Source: Melanocharis versteri
Taxonomy: Eukaryota; Chordata; Aves; Passeriformes; Melanocharitidae
Direction: 5' to 3'
Assembly (NCBI GenBank): GCA_013397845.1
Contig: VZTG01001067.1
Coordinates: 989,233 to 1,053,232 of the forward strand
DNA: 64,000 nucleotides
In this document: in pieces, positions 25,201 through 36,800 of the stretch
Layout: each line of letters starts with the position of its first letter
Position numbering within the stretch: position 1 is the first letter of the stretch
Made by a program: the position numbers and the translations under genes
The notes under the pieces: generated by a model
What the model was told of the DNA's origin: nothing
The model's database searches: none
Seen by the model: only the letters and a program-made list of their open reading frames with translations

Positions 25201-25642
25201 TGACCACAAACAGCTAACTACTGACATTGCCAAGTTAACTAGTCTTGTACAGCACGGACAGCAACAGTTCAAGCCCTGATGGGAAAGATGCATTCCTTTC
25301 TCTAATCATAGTGAGAGTACCCACTGGAGCTTTGCAGTATCATCTCAGAAGAGGACAGGTTGTTTATTAGGGGCATTTCAGAAGAACTGGTAGACTTTGT
25401 GCTTTGCTATCCCCATACCATTTAGTTCTAAGTCTATGCTGTTGAAATCAGCCCTGCTGCTGATCTCTAACACCCTTCCCTGTCCTTTTCCACTGCAGAT
25501 GGAGCTCTTATGTGAACACCAGCAAATACGAGTCTTGCTTGATGGGCGGCAGCTCTGTGATTTCACTCACCGCGTTCAGCCTCTGAACTTGGTGAAAGCT
25601 TTGCGGATCTCAGGGGACATCAAGCTTACCAAAGTGGCTTGA
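22275..25642 (+). CDS. galectin-related protein, LGALSL-like, four exons, 143 aa
   Basis: A single galectin-type beta-sandwich domain, closest in my reading to the galectin-related protein LGALSL (172 aa in human). Shared signatures are the exon 2 stretch EIKGGLRPTMKLTVIG, the exon 3 stretch IPYFPF, and the exon 4 stretches LLCEHQQIRVLLDGRQL and ISGDIKLTKV near the C-terminus. Exons 22275-22298, 24104-24192, 24960-25134 and 25499-25642 join in frame. Of the usual sugar-contact residues, the His/Asn/Arg triad is replaced by Leu57/Thr59/Asn61. Asn70, Trp77 and Glu80 are kept, and the second Arg is Lys82. Lactose binding is therefore doubtful. There is no signal peptide, as expected for galectins. 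The N-terminus is shorter than in LGALSL. Exon 1 (eight codons) is the least certain part. It is probably a separate paralog of LGALSL, so no symbol is given. Confidence 0.87.
22299..24103 (+). other. galectin-related gene, intron 1
   Basis: A 1.8-kb intron. The part at about 23560-23800 is GC-richer with overlapping open frames on both strands, but none resembles a known protein. Confidence 0.5.
24104..24192 (+). CDS. galectin-related gene, coding exon 2
   Basis: Residues 9-37, the first galectin beta strands. Acceptor CAG, donor GTAGGT, ends in phase 2 so that AG|C encodes Ser38. Confidence 0.9.
24960..25134 (+). CDS. galectin-related gene, coding exon 3
   Basis: Residues 38-96, the main sugar-site exon of galectins, with SFSVTLLC, NARIAGKWGREEK and IPYFPF. 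Acceptor TTTTTTTTCAG, donor GTAATT. Confidence 0.93.
25499..25642 (+). CDS. galectin-related gene, coding exon 4
   Basis: Residues 97-143 and the TGA stop. The strands LLCEHQQIRVLLDG and the closing GDIKLTKV match LGALSL. Acceptor CTGCAG. Confidence 0.93.
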   Translation: MELLCEHQQIRVLLDGRQLCDFTHRVQPLNLVKALRISGDIKLTKVA

Positions 25643-26466
25643 AAAAAGGAGACCACGATTTCACCAGAGGCCAGAGGAAAATGTACTTTCTCTTGACTCA
25701 GAAATGTTTACTCTTTGTCCCCTGGCTGATTCTGGAGAGTGCGAACTGTATCTTTTTAATTTGCTGATGTGTTTGAGATACACACTTTTTTTCCTCCATA
25801 CACACTCATAGCAATTGCAGAGCTATGGCTGGTCTGGATAAATCTCAAAGCCTTTGCTGAGATACACTTCTGCCCTCCCAAACTGCAAGATTTATGATGT
25901 GATGCAGTATCTCACATCCTTATGGCTCCTTACCCCCTCAGGCATGCCGGGTGGCAGAGCTCAGTCTTCTGTGGTGGGTGGCTGTTGTTAGCCTTGTGAC
26001 TAGAACTGGGCATTTTGCAGGTGGTGGGTCTGAGAAAAGAGAAGCAGGAGATTTTCTTATAAATGAATAAGGGAGTCTGATGGGCCCCAGCAAGGCTTAC
26101 GTTATCAGGAGGGAATTGCTTTTTCTGGAAGCTCTGCTCAGCACGAAACCATCTGTGCTTTCCAGTAGAGAGCAATAAATGCCTTACCACCATCCCTGTC
26201 TCTTCCAGGCAACTTTTCCGAAATTGAAAGGTTTTGACAGCTGTGGATTTCACAGTCTTCTCTGGACCAGCCCTAGGAAATGGTATCTGTAGCTGAAACT
26301 GCACTGCCCATTCTTGTTCTTGCATCTAATTAAAACTGCACCTTTGCTGGCAAACTTCTTTACCAACTCTCTTAAATATTTGAACGCATGTAAGTGTTGT
26401 GCTGTTATTTCATTGCTGTAGCTTTTGAGGAAGATCCTAAATACAAGGCTATTCTAATAAATAAAC
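25643..26466 (+). promoter_or_regulatory. 3' UTR and poly(A) signals of the galectin-related gene
   Basis: AATAAA occurs at 26174-26179, and as an overlapping pair at 26456-26465. The second would give a UTR of about 840 nt. The open frame antisense to this UTR has no known match. Confidence 0.55.
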
Positions 26467-26677
26467 AAGCATTTATCATATTCTGCCTTTGGCAAAGAAG
26501 AGACTTCTTTTCAGTACACAACTCGGTGAACAAAACATCTGTACAGAGATGAATCTATGCATAGAGGGCTATCAAATTCCTCTATGACTTCAGGGAAGAT
26601 ATGTATAGCATGCTGCCTTTTTGAAGGCTCTCCACAATCTGGCTATCAGATACAGATACTCAGATAAAACAAAGAAT

Positions 26678-26683
26678 TTTATT
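26678..26683 (-). promoter_or_regulatory. PLEK2: candidate PLEK2 poly(A) signal
   Basis: TTTATT on the plus strand, that is AATAAA on the PLEK2 strand, 1.1 kb past the stop. It is only about 215 bp from the last poly(A) signal of the convergent gene. Confidence 0.5.
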
Positions 26684-27764
26684 GAAATAAGCTGATCAGG
26701 TGTTTGAATAATATTCTACATTCTGTTTCACCCTCTGATGTCTCAGTTTATATATAAATCTAAAATTATGGTGTATGAAACCACTATTTTTCATATAATC
26801 AAACTGCTCTGAGAAAAATCACGTCTCTAAAAAGCACAGGATATTCAAATGCACTGGTTCTGGTTGTTTGTTTTTTTTCATATATACTTAATGATATCAA
26901 AGACAAGTTTAGTAGACAAATAATGGAAAAAATAATGACTTAAGGTAGAAAAAGCAATAGTGAGGACTGCTACTATAGTTCTCTGTCCAAATGGTGCTCT
27001 GACATAAATGGACTTACAGTAATAATCAGTAATCAGAAGGAAAAGTCTTGCTTTTATGGCTGAGGGATTTCTTCCAATATATTCAGCACCAGAAATTGTC
27101 TGTAACTTCCACTGGTCTGATCTGATACTCACGATCCTGTTCTGCTGTGGGACATTACCAGCATGACAGTAACCTATGTGGAGGAGAGGAAGATCCTTTG
27201 TTCTTTTCCAGTCTAACAGAGAACTAAATAGTAGAGCAGATGGATGGACAGACAGACCCCTTATTTGTTTTGCAATGCATATTATCCTGGCAACTGGATT
27301 GTGGCTTAGCACAAGATTCATGTGGTGTACCAAGAAAGGCAGCCTCAGACACCAGCATCTTTCATGGCTTAGATGTTTCAGTCTTAAGTGACTAAGTTTA
27401 TGAGCCCCTTTATGAAGGGGAAACGAGCAAGACAATTCTGCTTTAAGATAAAGCACAACCTGGATCTGTCAGACATAGACTGAACATTTGTACAAAAGAT
27501 CATTTTCTTCCATCTTGGAATATCTCGTCGTCTCTTTGTAGAGCCCCATTTGTCTGTATCCGCCTGTTTTGGTCTCTTGCTTAGATGGTAAATTCAGGGT
27601 GGGGGAACTATTCTGGATCTACATGGTCTGCCAGGAATTGGTAGGTGTTATGGTGATTCAGATAATGAAAATAGACTATCAAGGGAAAAACAAAACTCCC
27701 AGACAATGAGAGCAGGAAGCTGGTCACAAATGCAGTTTGTCATTTGGCATGGAGTCCACATTAC

Positions 27765-27892
27765 TCATGTCAGTGGTTTGATTGCCTCAATCCACTGCAC
27801 TCGCTCTGCCTTGGAGCTGGCCTGGATGTAATAATGAATGTCGTTTTTGGTGATGATTTTGAAGAGGTTGCCTTGCACATTGCCCTTCACTC
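27765..27892 (-). CDS. PLEK2: PLEK2 coding exon 9
   Basis: Residues 314-355 and the TGA stop, with VKGNVQGNLFKIITKND and the closing PH helix. The acceptor CAG follows a pyrimidine tract. Confidence 0.96.
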
Positions 27893-30800
27893 CTGCAGAG
27901 AAAAAAAACCCTACAGATCAGGAGGGGAACTCTTTCACAGAGAAAAATCTTTCTGTCAGATATGAAGCTTGATAGGGAAGAATTTGAATTTCATGAATTA
28001 GGGAATCAAATCTTTCCTTTTTATTATGGATAAGACATCTAAAGCTTTTGTGTCTTTGATTTCCCTCTTCAAAACCCCTGGAAGTGTTCAAGGCCAGGTT
28101 GAATAGGGCTTTGAGCAAACAGGTTAAGTGGAAGTTGACCCTGTCTGTGGCAGGGGGGTTGGAACTAGGTGACGTTTGGGGTCCCTTCCAACCCAAACCA
28201 TTTGATTCTGTGATTCTATGAAAATAAAGATATAATACAGACAGTCCTGCTATAGATTTTGTGAACTACTGTGCACTCTACAACATATTTAAAATATGTC
28301 TAGATGGAGACTATTATTTGAGTTATACACTGGAATGATGAACTCCTAACAGTTTGCATGGTAGATTAGATTTTCTCCTGCCCGTAGCTGGGTTCTTCTT
28401 AGCAAGGAGCTCTATTGTCCATCATGTCCCCTTGCCCCCAGACCAAAACTTTTACAGACCCTCTCTTCAGAAAGATGGTCTGTGTTTGATATCTACACAT
28501 TGTGCTTTCTGTCCTAAAATGAATTGCTTTAACAGCAGAAACACTTATCTGTGAGGCTGAAGTTCTAGACAAATGCCTGAACTAAGCCTATGCTCCAGCA
28601 GAACTGTTTTTTTATTGCTGTGTTTATGTCTCCCCAACATTTGAGTTCTAGCAGGTCAGAAAGGAAAAGGTAATAGCATAAGGAGAGAGGACACAGAAAT
28701 GGATGGCATCAGAGGATGCCTCAAGACTTTGAGTTAAACAACACCCAAAAAGAAGGTGTTTTCTATTTGTCTGTTAACTCTGGAACATGAATCAGTCTTA
28801 GGACTGTCTCAGAGGTCATATGACTAAGAAAAGCCCATTGAAAGGGAACACTCAAGATATGTGGAAATAACGCTAAAAAAAAAAGTCCCCTTTGGTGTGG
28901 ACAACCCAGCAGTACGGGGATTTGTGACATGCCTCTTCCCTTGCTCGCAAAGGGAAATGAAAGGTCAGCCCACTGGTGCACGCAAGCAGCCATACATACG
29001 AACCACACCCAAAGACTGTATTGCTACGGCATAAATATAAATGTATGAAAGTCTAGAGGCTCCTGCTCACCTGTTGGGACTCCATTGTCCTCCAGAGCTG
29101 AGACAAGACAGCCACGAAGAGAGAATCCACCTACTGGTTTGTTATCTTCCTGCAAAGAAAAAGGAAACCAGGCTTAGCTGGAAAAGATCATCATTAAAAT
29201 AATTTCCCAGAGCACGTGCATTGCTTTTATGAAGTTGGGGGCATAATGCCAGTTTTTCCAGGCATGAAACATCCATGTCACAAGATAAATCAATTAGAAC
29301 ATGTAGTTAAATGCATTACTATATTGTTTCAATCTCAGATGTTTCTCTGATGTAGCTGGGCATAGTGTAGATCAGTTAAAAGCACAAGGGTAGGCAATCA
29401 CATTTCAAACATATGTATAATTTTATCAACAACAACACATACTGAATTGTATATATTTCTGTAAGTATTTCGCTTGCTGATTTTCACTGGGACTGTGTGG
29501 GGAAAATTTGACTGTTTTCCCCAGTTGGCTGGCACTCTTGTTTCTTGCCTTCAGGTTCTGCAGTTTCAGCTTATAGCCTTATAAGGGTAAGTTGCAGTGA
29601 AAAAAAAAACCATGAAGGAACAGGAAACAAAAAATGAACCAGCTCCATAAGCTCTTTTCACTGGTATGTTGTTTCTGTTTTCTTTAGAAGTCACATAAAG
29701 CATTTCTATACATGTTGTTCTTGCAATCCTGTTGGGCTTTGTGGTACTTTAAGTATCTGAGTTGCTCACATTGATTATCATGTCCATGAAGATAAATTCT
29801 ACTGTTCCATGAGAAAGTTTAAAACTGTGTAGTAGAAATTACTATAAATACTTTGCATTAAGAAGACCCTGTTCAATGCTGGAATAAGAATGTAAAAAAT
29901 CCCAGTACCAGTATGATTCTCAAGTGGTGGGATTTCAGCCTGGAAAGATCACAACCCAGGAAGAAACCCTGCAGGACCAGGGTCCCAGCCTGTGAGGGTA
30001 CAGCAGAAGATCCCAATCCCAAGAAGACTGCTGCCGCTCAGCTAAGGAAAAGGAATCTCACTGAGAAAAAGACAGGACAGAAGACGCAGGGATACAAAAT
30101 CCTACAAGGACAGCCTCCTAGGGTAAGGCCAGAGAGGTCTAATTCCCCAGGAAATGGATAGAGGAACCCAGAGTCACAGAAACATTTACAGCATAATTGC
30201 ATCTTCATTATAATGTTTATGTCTCTAAAAAGATTTCTGGGGATGGCAACTTCCCACTCACGTACCTTGGTGGGATCATAGTAGTGCAAAAAAGCAGGAT
30301 CAGCTCTCAAAACAAATTTTCTCACCTTCCAGTTTTTCCTCTTGTGCCCCTGCAAAATGGAAGAATTAAAATTACTACCTCCTGAAATGACCATTTTCCT
30401 ATAGGGCATAGGGCAGATATAAGTAGATACCAAAAAAAGAGGTTTGGACCCAACAGAGAAAAATATTTCCTAATATTTCCTGTCACTCTGCTTATCTTTC
30501 TTCTTCATACATTGATAATTCCTTCGTCTCTTCCTTCCCTGTGCTGAGAACTAAGAAAGCAGAGTGACAGGAACAAATGGTTATATCTCTCCTGCTTTTA
30601 ATTTCAGATTAAATATGGGTTTCAGATTGAAAACCCATGCTGTGTGTGCTCTGAGGGGCTTATGTCAGGTCCTTTTGCAGCTCTTTGCTCTTTCACCACA
30701 GCCCTCTCACTGCAGCCAGGCCTGTGCCAGCCCTGTGAGCATCCCCTCTCCGGAGGTTTGGTGCAGGGGCTCAGGGCCAGCCCAGGGCTGGCGCTGCTGG

Positions 30801-33800
30801 GGGCTGTCTCTGGCTGCTGCTGACCACGGGCAGAAGCTCCTGGGCAGCTCTCGTGTCCTGTGGTGACGGGGGGCTGCCCTGCCAGCCTGTGAGGATCCCA
30901 CAGCACCCTGCCGACCCTCGTGGCACCCTGGCAGCTGGAGGAGGGAGGGCTGGGAAGCATCTGATGATCCAGTTTGCTCAACACTAAAGTTGGGGCTCTG
31001 GGTACAAGGCTCCAGAGTAAGAGTGTGGCCACGCAGTGCAGGTAGAGTTCCATTTGCAGGCAGCTGCGTTATGCTTTGAAAGAGTGACTGGCCCTCGTCT
31101 TGTTCATAGCAAGCGCTGGAAACTACACCTTGCAGACCAAGGGTCAGATCTTGGAAACAGTTATTGCCAACAGGTAATTGTGCCCAAAAAAACCAGGTTT
31201 CACCACCACCAAATCACCCACGTGTACATGAGTGACTGCTCACAGGTAAATGTCCACTTTGTACAAAGGTCAAGCTACTCACCTTTGAAATTTGTCTGTG
31301 GCCAGCAAAACATCATCACTGTTCACACTACCTGGATGGGATAGGTTAAACCAAAGGAACAGTGGCTCTGCTTGGAAGTGAATGTAACACCTCTGGTAGG
31401 ATTTGGAGTTTGTGTGGGACTTCCGCTTTTGATACTGTTTTGTACCTTTCAGTATATGCTCAATATGTACAGAATATCCAATTAACCCGGCCTGAGCAAG
31501 TTCCATAGCTCACTTCTTTGTATCTGGATACTCAAGTACTGATAGGCAAGTTAGTTCTGCTGGACCCAACTCTCCAGCCATGATTGTATAAGTTACATTT
31601 ACTCTCTAAGAAACCCTAAGAGCTGTAATTTTTCTTGTTTCCTGGGGCAGGTTCCAAGACTATGCTTACCTGTTTCACTAAGAATCCTTGCTTCACAATT
31701 GTGCCACTTAATTCAGAGATGTTAAAATGTACCTCTTCCTTGAAACTGGTATTTTTCTTTCTGCTCTCAGCCTGTAAATAGGGAAAAGACAGTTCCACTT
31801 TTCTTTTTAATCTAAACAGACTTTTAAGTACAAAATTCTGCATTTGCTTTTCCGTTTTATTTTCCTTAGCTGTTTTTAGCTTATATTTCCTGAGTAAATT
31901 CTACTCCATAGCTCTGCTGCTCAGCCTTGTAGGACCAAGATTCACAGGCAACAAATTACAGCTGTAAAGCTGTACATGCTGGGTGTAAGTGCTGTGGCCT
32001 TGAGCTGTAGCATAACTACAGCACTGCCTCCAATACATGCAGACACAGCACTGCACTCCAGGGACACACCTCTTTAAATGCCTAATTATGTAATTTGTAG
32101 ATCCCTCCATATCCATGTAGCTATTTGGCTCCAGCAAAAGTGCCAGTGTTAGTACTCCTAAAAGCCTAGAGCTGCTCCTTTTGCATTTACTTTCTCAGCC
32201 TGCACATTTGCCTTTGGTTGCATGCCATGCACCACTACCCCAAATCAAGTGTGTGACAGAGGAGGAGGAGGAGGTGCCTCTGTTGGCAGCTGCGTCGCTT
32301 ACAAACATGTACAGTGCGGTGGAGTCATCAAGGAACTTCTCAGAGGGGTCGCTGGAGCGCGTGGCCTCAGTGCTGCGGACTCCCACGGGCCTGATGAAGT
32401 TCTCATCCATCAGCATGGATGCCAAGGTGACGGCCTCGAATCGTGACACGGCAAAGCTGTTGGAGATGAGCCAGTCCACCAGGGCAGAACCTGCAGGAAG
32501 AAAGGCAGCTCTCATACCAAGGCAGTGTGCTCTTCTGAGGAAAGGCAGATGGTCTCCTGCCACACAGGTTTTCACTTGCTGAAACATTTTGACACCATCC
32601 CAAAGATTGTCAGAGAAGTGCAAAGTTGACCAAAAGTGTGGGGTTCTAAGTGGGCTTCCGTAAGTCCAAAGAGCAAGAGAGAAAGGTGTTGGAGAGCCTG
32701 GCTGCACTGCCAGGTTCCGCTGGGTTATCCCACAGCTTATCCCCCTATGAAGGCCGTTCAGTAGCTCCCTTGTCTCTGCAATGTGGCGTGTCAGATGTGA
32801 GGTGGCTCTTTGCCTGCAGCAGGTGTACCTGTGAAGGTCTCTTTATATCTGTTGCCTTGGTCCAAATTGCGGGTCAGCTTAATTCCAGTACTGCTATCAT
32901 ACATTCTCTCCACTATGTCGCTGCAAACGAGAGCACAGCACAACATCAGCAGATGAGAGAGACAGGCAGAAATAGCTGCATACTTCTGTCAATGCCTGGG
33001 ATGTCCTCATGATTACACACATAAAGATGGGTAGTATTCTAGGTACTTCCCCAGAAGCACTGTCCTAAGTACATTCCAGGAAAACTTTATTCTCCCAATA
33101 GCAGCACTAAACAAGATGCCTCACAAAGTATCTTTCAGTTGAAAGCACTTCAAACTGATCTATAACCAGTCCAATTTACCTGCTCAACACAAATCAAAGT
33201 AATGTAATTCTTCTGTTTCTTAATCAGTTCTCTGTTTCCTCTTATTTAAGATGATGCACCCTAAAAATCCTAGTCTGGATTCCAGATATCAGCTCTGAAA
33301 ACTCAGCAACAAGGCACAAAGTCAGCACCCGGTGCTTCCCTGATGATACATCTTTTGAGGTAATACATCTCCCCAGTGAGAACATTAGCAGCTGACCAGG
33401 AAGCTGTTCAAGCCAGCAGTGAGGTGCCTGTGCAGAACCTACATACTCCCAAAAGATGATGGTCAGGAAAAAGTGCATTACTTGGCAAAAGTATGCGCAA
33501 ACCCAGGACAGGGCAGCCAGTTTAGAGGTTCCTGGCCACACGGGAGCAGATCTGTGCAGAAAGGATCTTCCCTCGACCCTCCCCATCCATCAACTCAGGC
33601 GCTTTGCAAACTACAGCAACAACACAAGGAGAAATCATACACACTTACTTGAGGCTGATATTTTCTAGCAGTTTGAAAGAGTTCTTCATTCTGTGAAGTT
33701 CTTGTACCTGTACTGGGTGACCAGCATGAATGGCTCCAGTGATGTCCAAAGCCCAAGAGTCGCGTTCCTCCCTGGAGCAACATTCAAGGAAATAGTCTGT

Positions 33801-36800
33801 ATTGGTTTTTGTCTTTAGTTTGATGAGTAGCTGTGGAGAAAGAAGTACAAAGCAATAACATCATTTAGCTATTTCCCTCCTCTTGCACTTTGCTTTTTTT
33901 ATCACTGGCTCAAGTGACAAAAATAAGTCTGATAGTGTATCCCACCTGAGCAGGTCAGAGCAATTCTTGTTCAGAAGGATGGTGGGCACAAATCTGGGTT
34001 GTTTTTGGTGTGGGGTTGTTTGTTTGTTGTTGTTGGTTTTTTTTTGGCTTCTATCTCCCTCAAATCCCTGGGTTTTCAGTTATAAATATGGTTTGCATGC
34101 ATGGAGCTCCTGGTACTTAGAAGACAGCAGACCACACAGATACTGGATTATACAGGAGTGTGCTGCTGACTGTGGAGCTTTTCACATCCAGGTCTTGACA
34201 ACTACAAACTCTTACTTGGCTCTTTCTGCCATGAGAAGTACTGAAGTAGTCAGCAATTCCTGAAGTAATTTCCATTGTGGCCGCACACAGAGGAAATCTG
34301 AACTGCTGCTACTGGTGGGTGAGCAGAGAAACACAGGAGGCACTTTTTCTTCCAGAGTCCTCTTCCTGGAAACTTTCTACAGCAGCAATATCCCATTGGT
34401 GAAGGAAGAGGGAGTCTGATCTGGCTGCCTGGGAGCACCCCATGGATACCCAGGCTTTAAGACAACTACCACAGATGATATTTCCCTTTTTCCCCACCCT
34501 CCTCAGATTTTATTGAGCTGTTCACATCCTCTCTCCACACACCATTGGGCTGATGCATTTGCATTTTTTCTCCTCACTGTGTGTACAGGAGTAGTGGTTG
34601 GGGTTGTTTTTCTGTTAATAGCTGTGACTCACTTTTGGGCACAGGGAAGAGCAAAGACACAATGAGGGAGTTCAGTGCTTGTCCTGGTTACGCTGCTAGC
34701 AGCAGCTTGCTTTTGGCTGGGCCTAATTGTGGAAGCACCCTCGTGGTACGGGTGCAGTAATCAAAGAAGCCAGGAGGAGAGGAAAAGATAGGAAGAAGTT
34801 AGAAAATGAGTGACAGAGAGAAGAGATACATTTTTCCAGTCATACCGGTCTGTTCTCATATTCCAGGCACGGACAAGTAATAGTGCAGCCATCCAAAAGG
34901 ATCCTGCCCTTTGGAGAAGGCTCCTTCTTGCCTCCCTCAATTTTGTAATACAGCAGCTTATCCTGAAGCAGAACGAACCATCTCACTTTCCAGTTACGAA
35001 CAACATGTCCCTGGAGGAGAAGAAATCCACATAGCTGATTTTAACACAAGCATTGAGAAATGACCATATTTTCTTCTTGGCTTCTTGTATGAAAAGAAGC
35101 ACAAGAAGTCATTGTGAGTCCTGTTCTCCCTGAAATACATATTTGAAGTAACAAAATAACACATCTCCATCACTAGAAAATCATAGCGGAATAGAAAAGT
35201 GCTATGCTCTTTCTTCAGCCAGGAGAACGTCTTTGCTGGCAAGAATTGTTTCTTGTAAAAGCTCACATGAATTATCCCAAAGAGCTGATGTAGGTGCACA
35301 CCTGTCTGCTGACAGCACAGGCAGCAACAGGGCTAAATCTGAAATGTGTGAGGGTTCTTGGCAACCAGCTCCTCCTCTCTGGTGACTCTGGGTGGTGTCT
35401 TTTTCATTTTGATGTGGCTCTAGGTGCCAAGTGGTTTTGCAAACGCTTTGCTGGGTGAATTGGCTTTTCCTTACATCCCCCACTTACTGCTAATGAGAAG
35501 TTCATTTCAATCCTACCTGCCTCCAGTCTCCTGGGCTAAAACTCCTGTTTCCTGTAAAGGAAATATGCTTTCTAATGACAAAAGACTGAATGAAGGCTGC
35601 TGTTGACTGCCTCATGGATTATATGACAATACAGACAAATCCTCCTATTCTTCCTCTGTAAACAGCCCCCAGCTCTCTCTAGTCTGGTTGAAGGACAGCA
35701 AAGCCAGTGAGGGCTGGCACCGGCAGGCTCAGTCCTGTCTGATGGTGTCTGGTCCAGCTTTGCTGTGCAAGGAGCTGACTTGTGTTTCCACAGGGGATGG
35801 AGCGTTACAGCCAGCAGGCAAAGCAGGGGGTAAAGGAAGCTCTGACACCTGGGATAGGGTGGGCATGGCTAGAAGAAAGAAACATGTAAGGTCCGGTTGT
35901 GGCATGAGTCAAAGCTCATTAGTTCTCTGTAAACAAAGGGGAAACCCAGCAATTTCCAAGTAAGGGTGGAGTAATGAGTCTCTCAAATCCAGGGCACTAT
36001 AGATTCAATGTCTTCTAGTCTGTAATAAATATAATTTATCTAACTCTCCTTCCCTTTGCACTCCTCAGTGTTTTTTTCACCTGTTGTAAAGTTACTTGGC
36101 CATTTTTCCTGTATTTTCTTTGTTATGGCTCTATTCTTTCCTTCTAGATGTTATCTTTTTCCACGAGGATGCCTTACCTTTTTTTCTTTATCTTTACCTG
36201 AATTCCACACATTCATTTTGTATTTATAATGCATTACAGTACATAATTCTGCCATTTATAATGCTCCTTGCTTCTGTTCTCTTCTTAAGAAAGCTCTGTT
36301 TCTTTACCTGATCCCATCCCTTTCTCCTTTTTTCTCTGTGGATCTCAGGTTTCCTTGTCCCTCAGTTTCCTTTAGTCACCCTCTTTGTGGTCTCCTTCCT
36401 ATCGAGCTGTGTGTCTGGGTGATGTTGCACAGACCGTGGCAGCCACAGCTCAGTGTGCTGCTGATACCCTATTCCTCTCACACACTTGGTGCCTTGGCTT
36501 CCCATTTGAATTCAGTAGTCGCTTCAGAGCCAAAAAGTACGGCTGTAGCCCAGAGAGGAGACTGGGAGCTGGGACTGCTCTGCCCTTGCTGCAGAAGGCA
36601 GGATGGGGAATAGCCCCTTCTCCACATAAAGCTTCATATGGCCAGTGGCTGGCCGGCCGACTGGCTGGGAGCCCTGCCAGGAAAGCTCCTGACCAGGATT
36701 ACCTTCGTGTTAGCACCAGAAACACTGCCACGTACTGCACAAAAGCATTTCCCAAGGCGTGGCAAAGCTTTGAACAAACCTTTGAATCGCATTTTTTTCC

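Noticed and set aside
25930..26325. 131-codon open frame antisense to the galectin-related 3' UTR
   Set aside because: No homology and no splice or promoter context. Chance is the best explanation.
26878..27456. 192-codon open frame on the PLEK2 strand
   Set aside because: It lies in the PLEK2 3' UTR. It has no recognisable domain, and its composition looks like translated AT-rich non-coding DNA.
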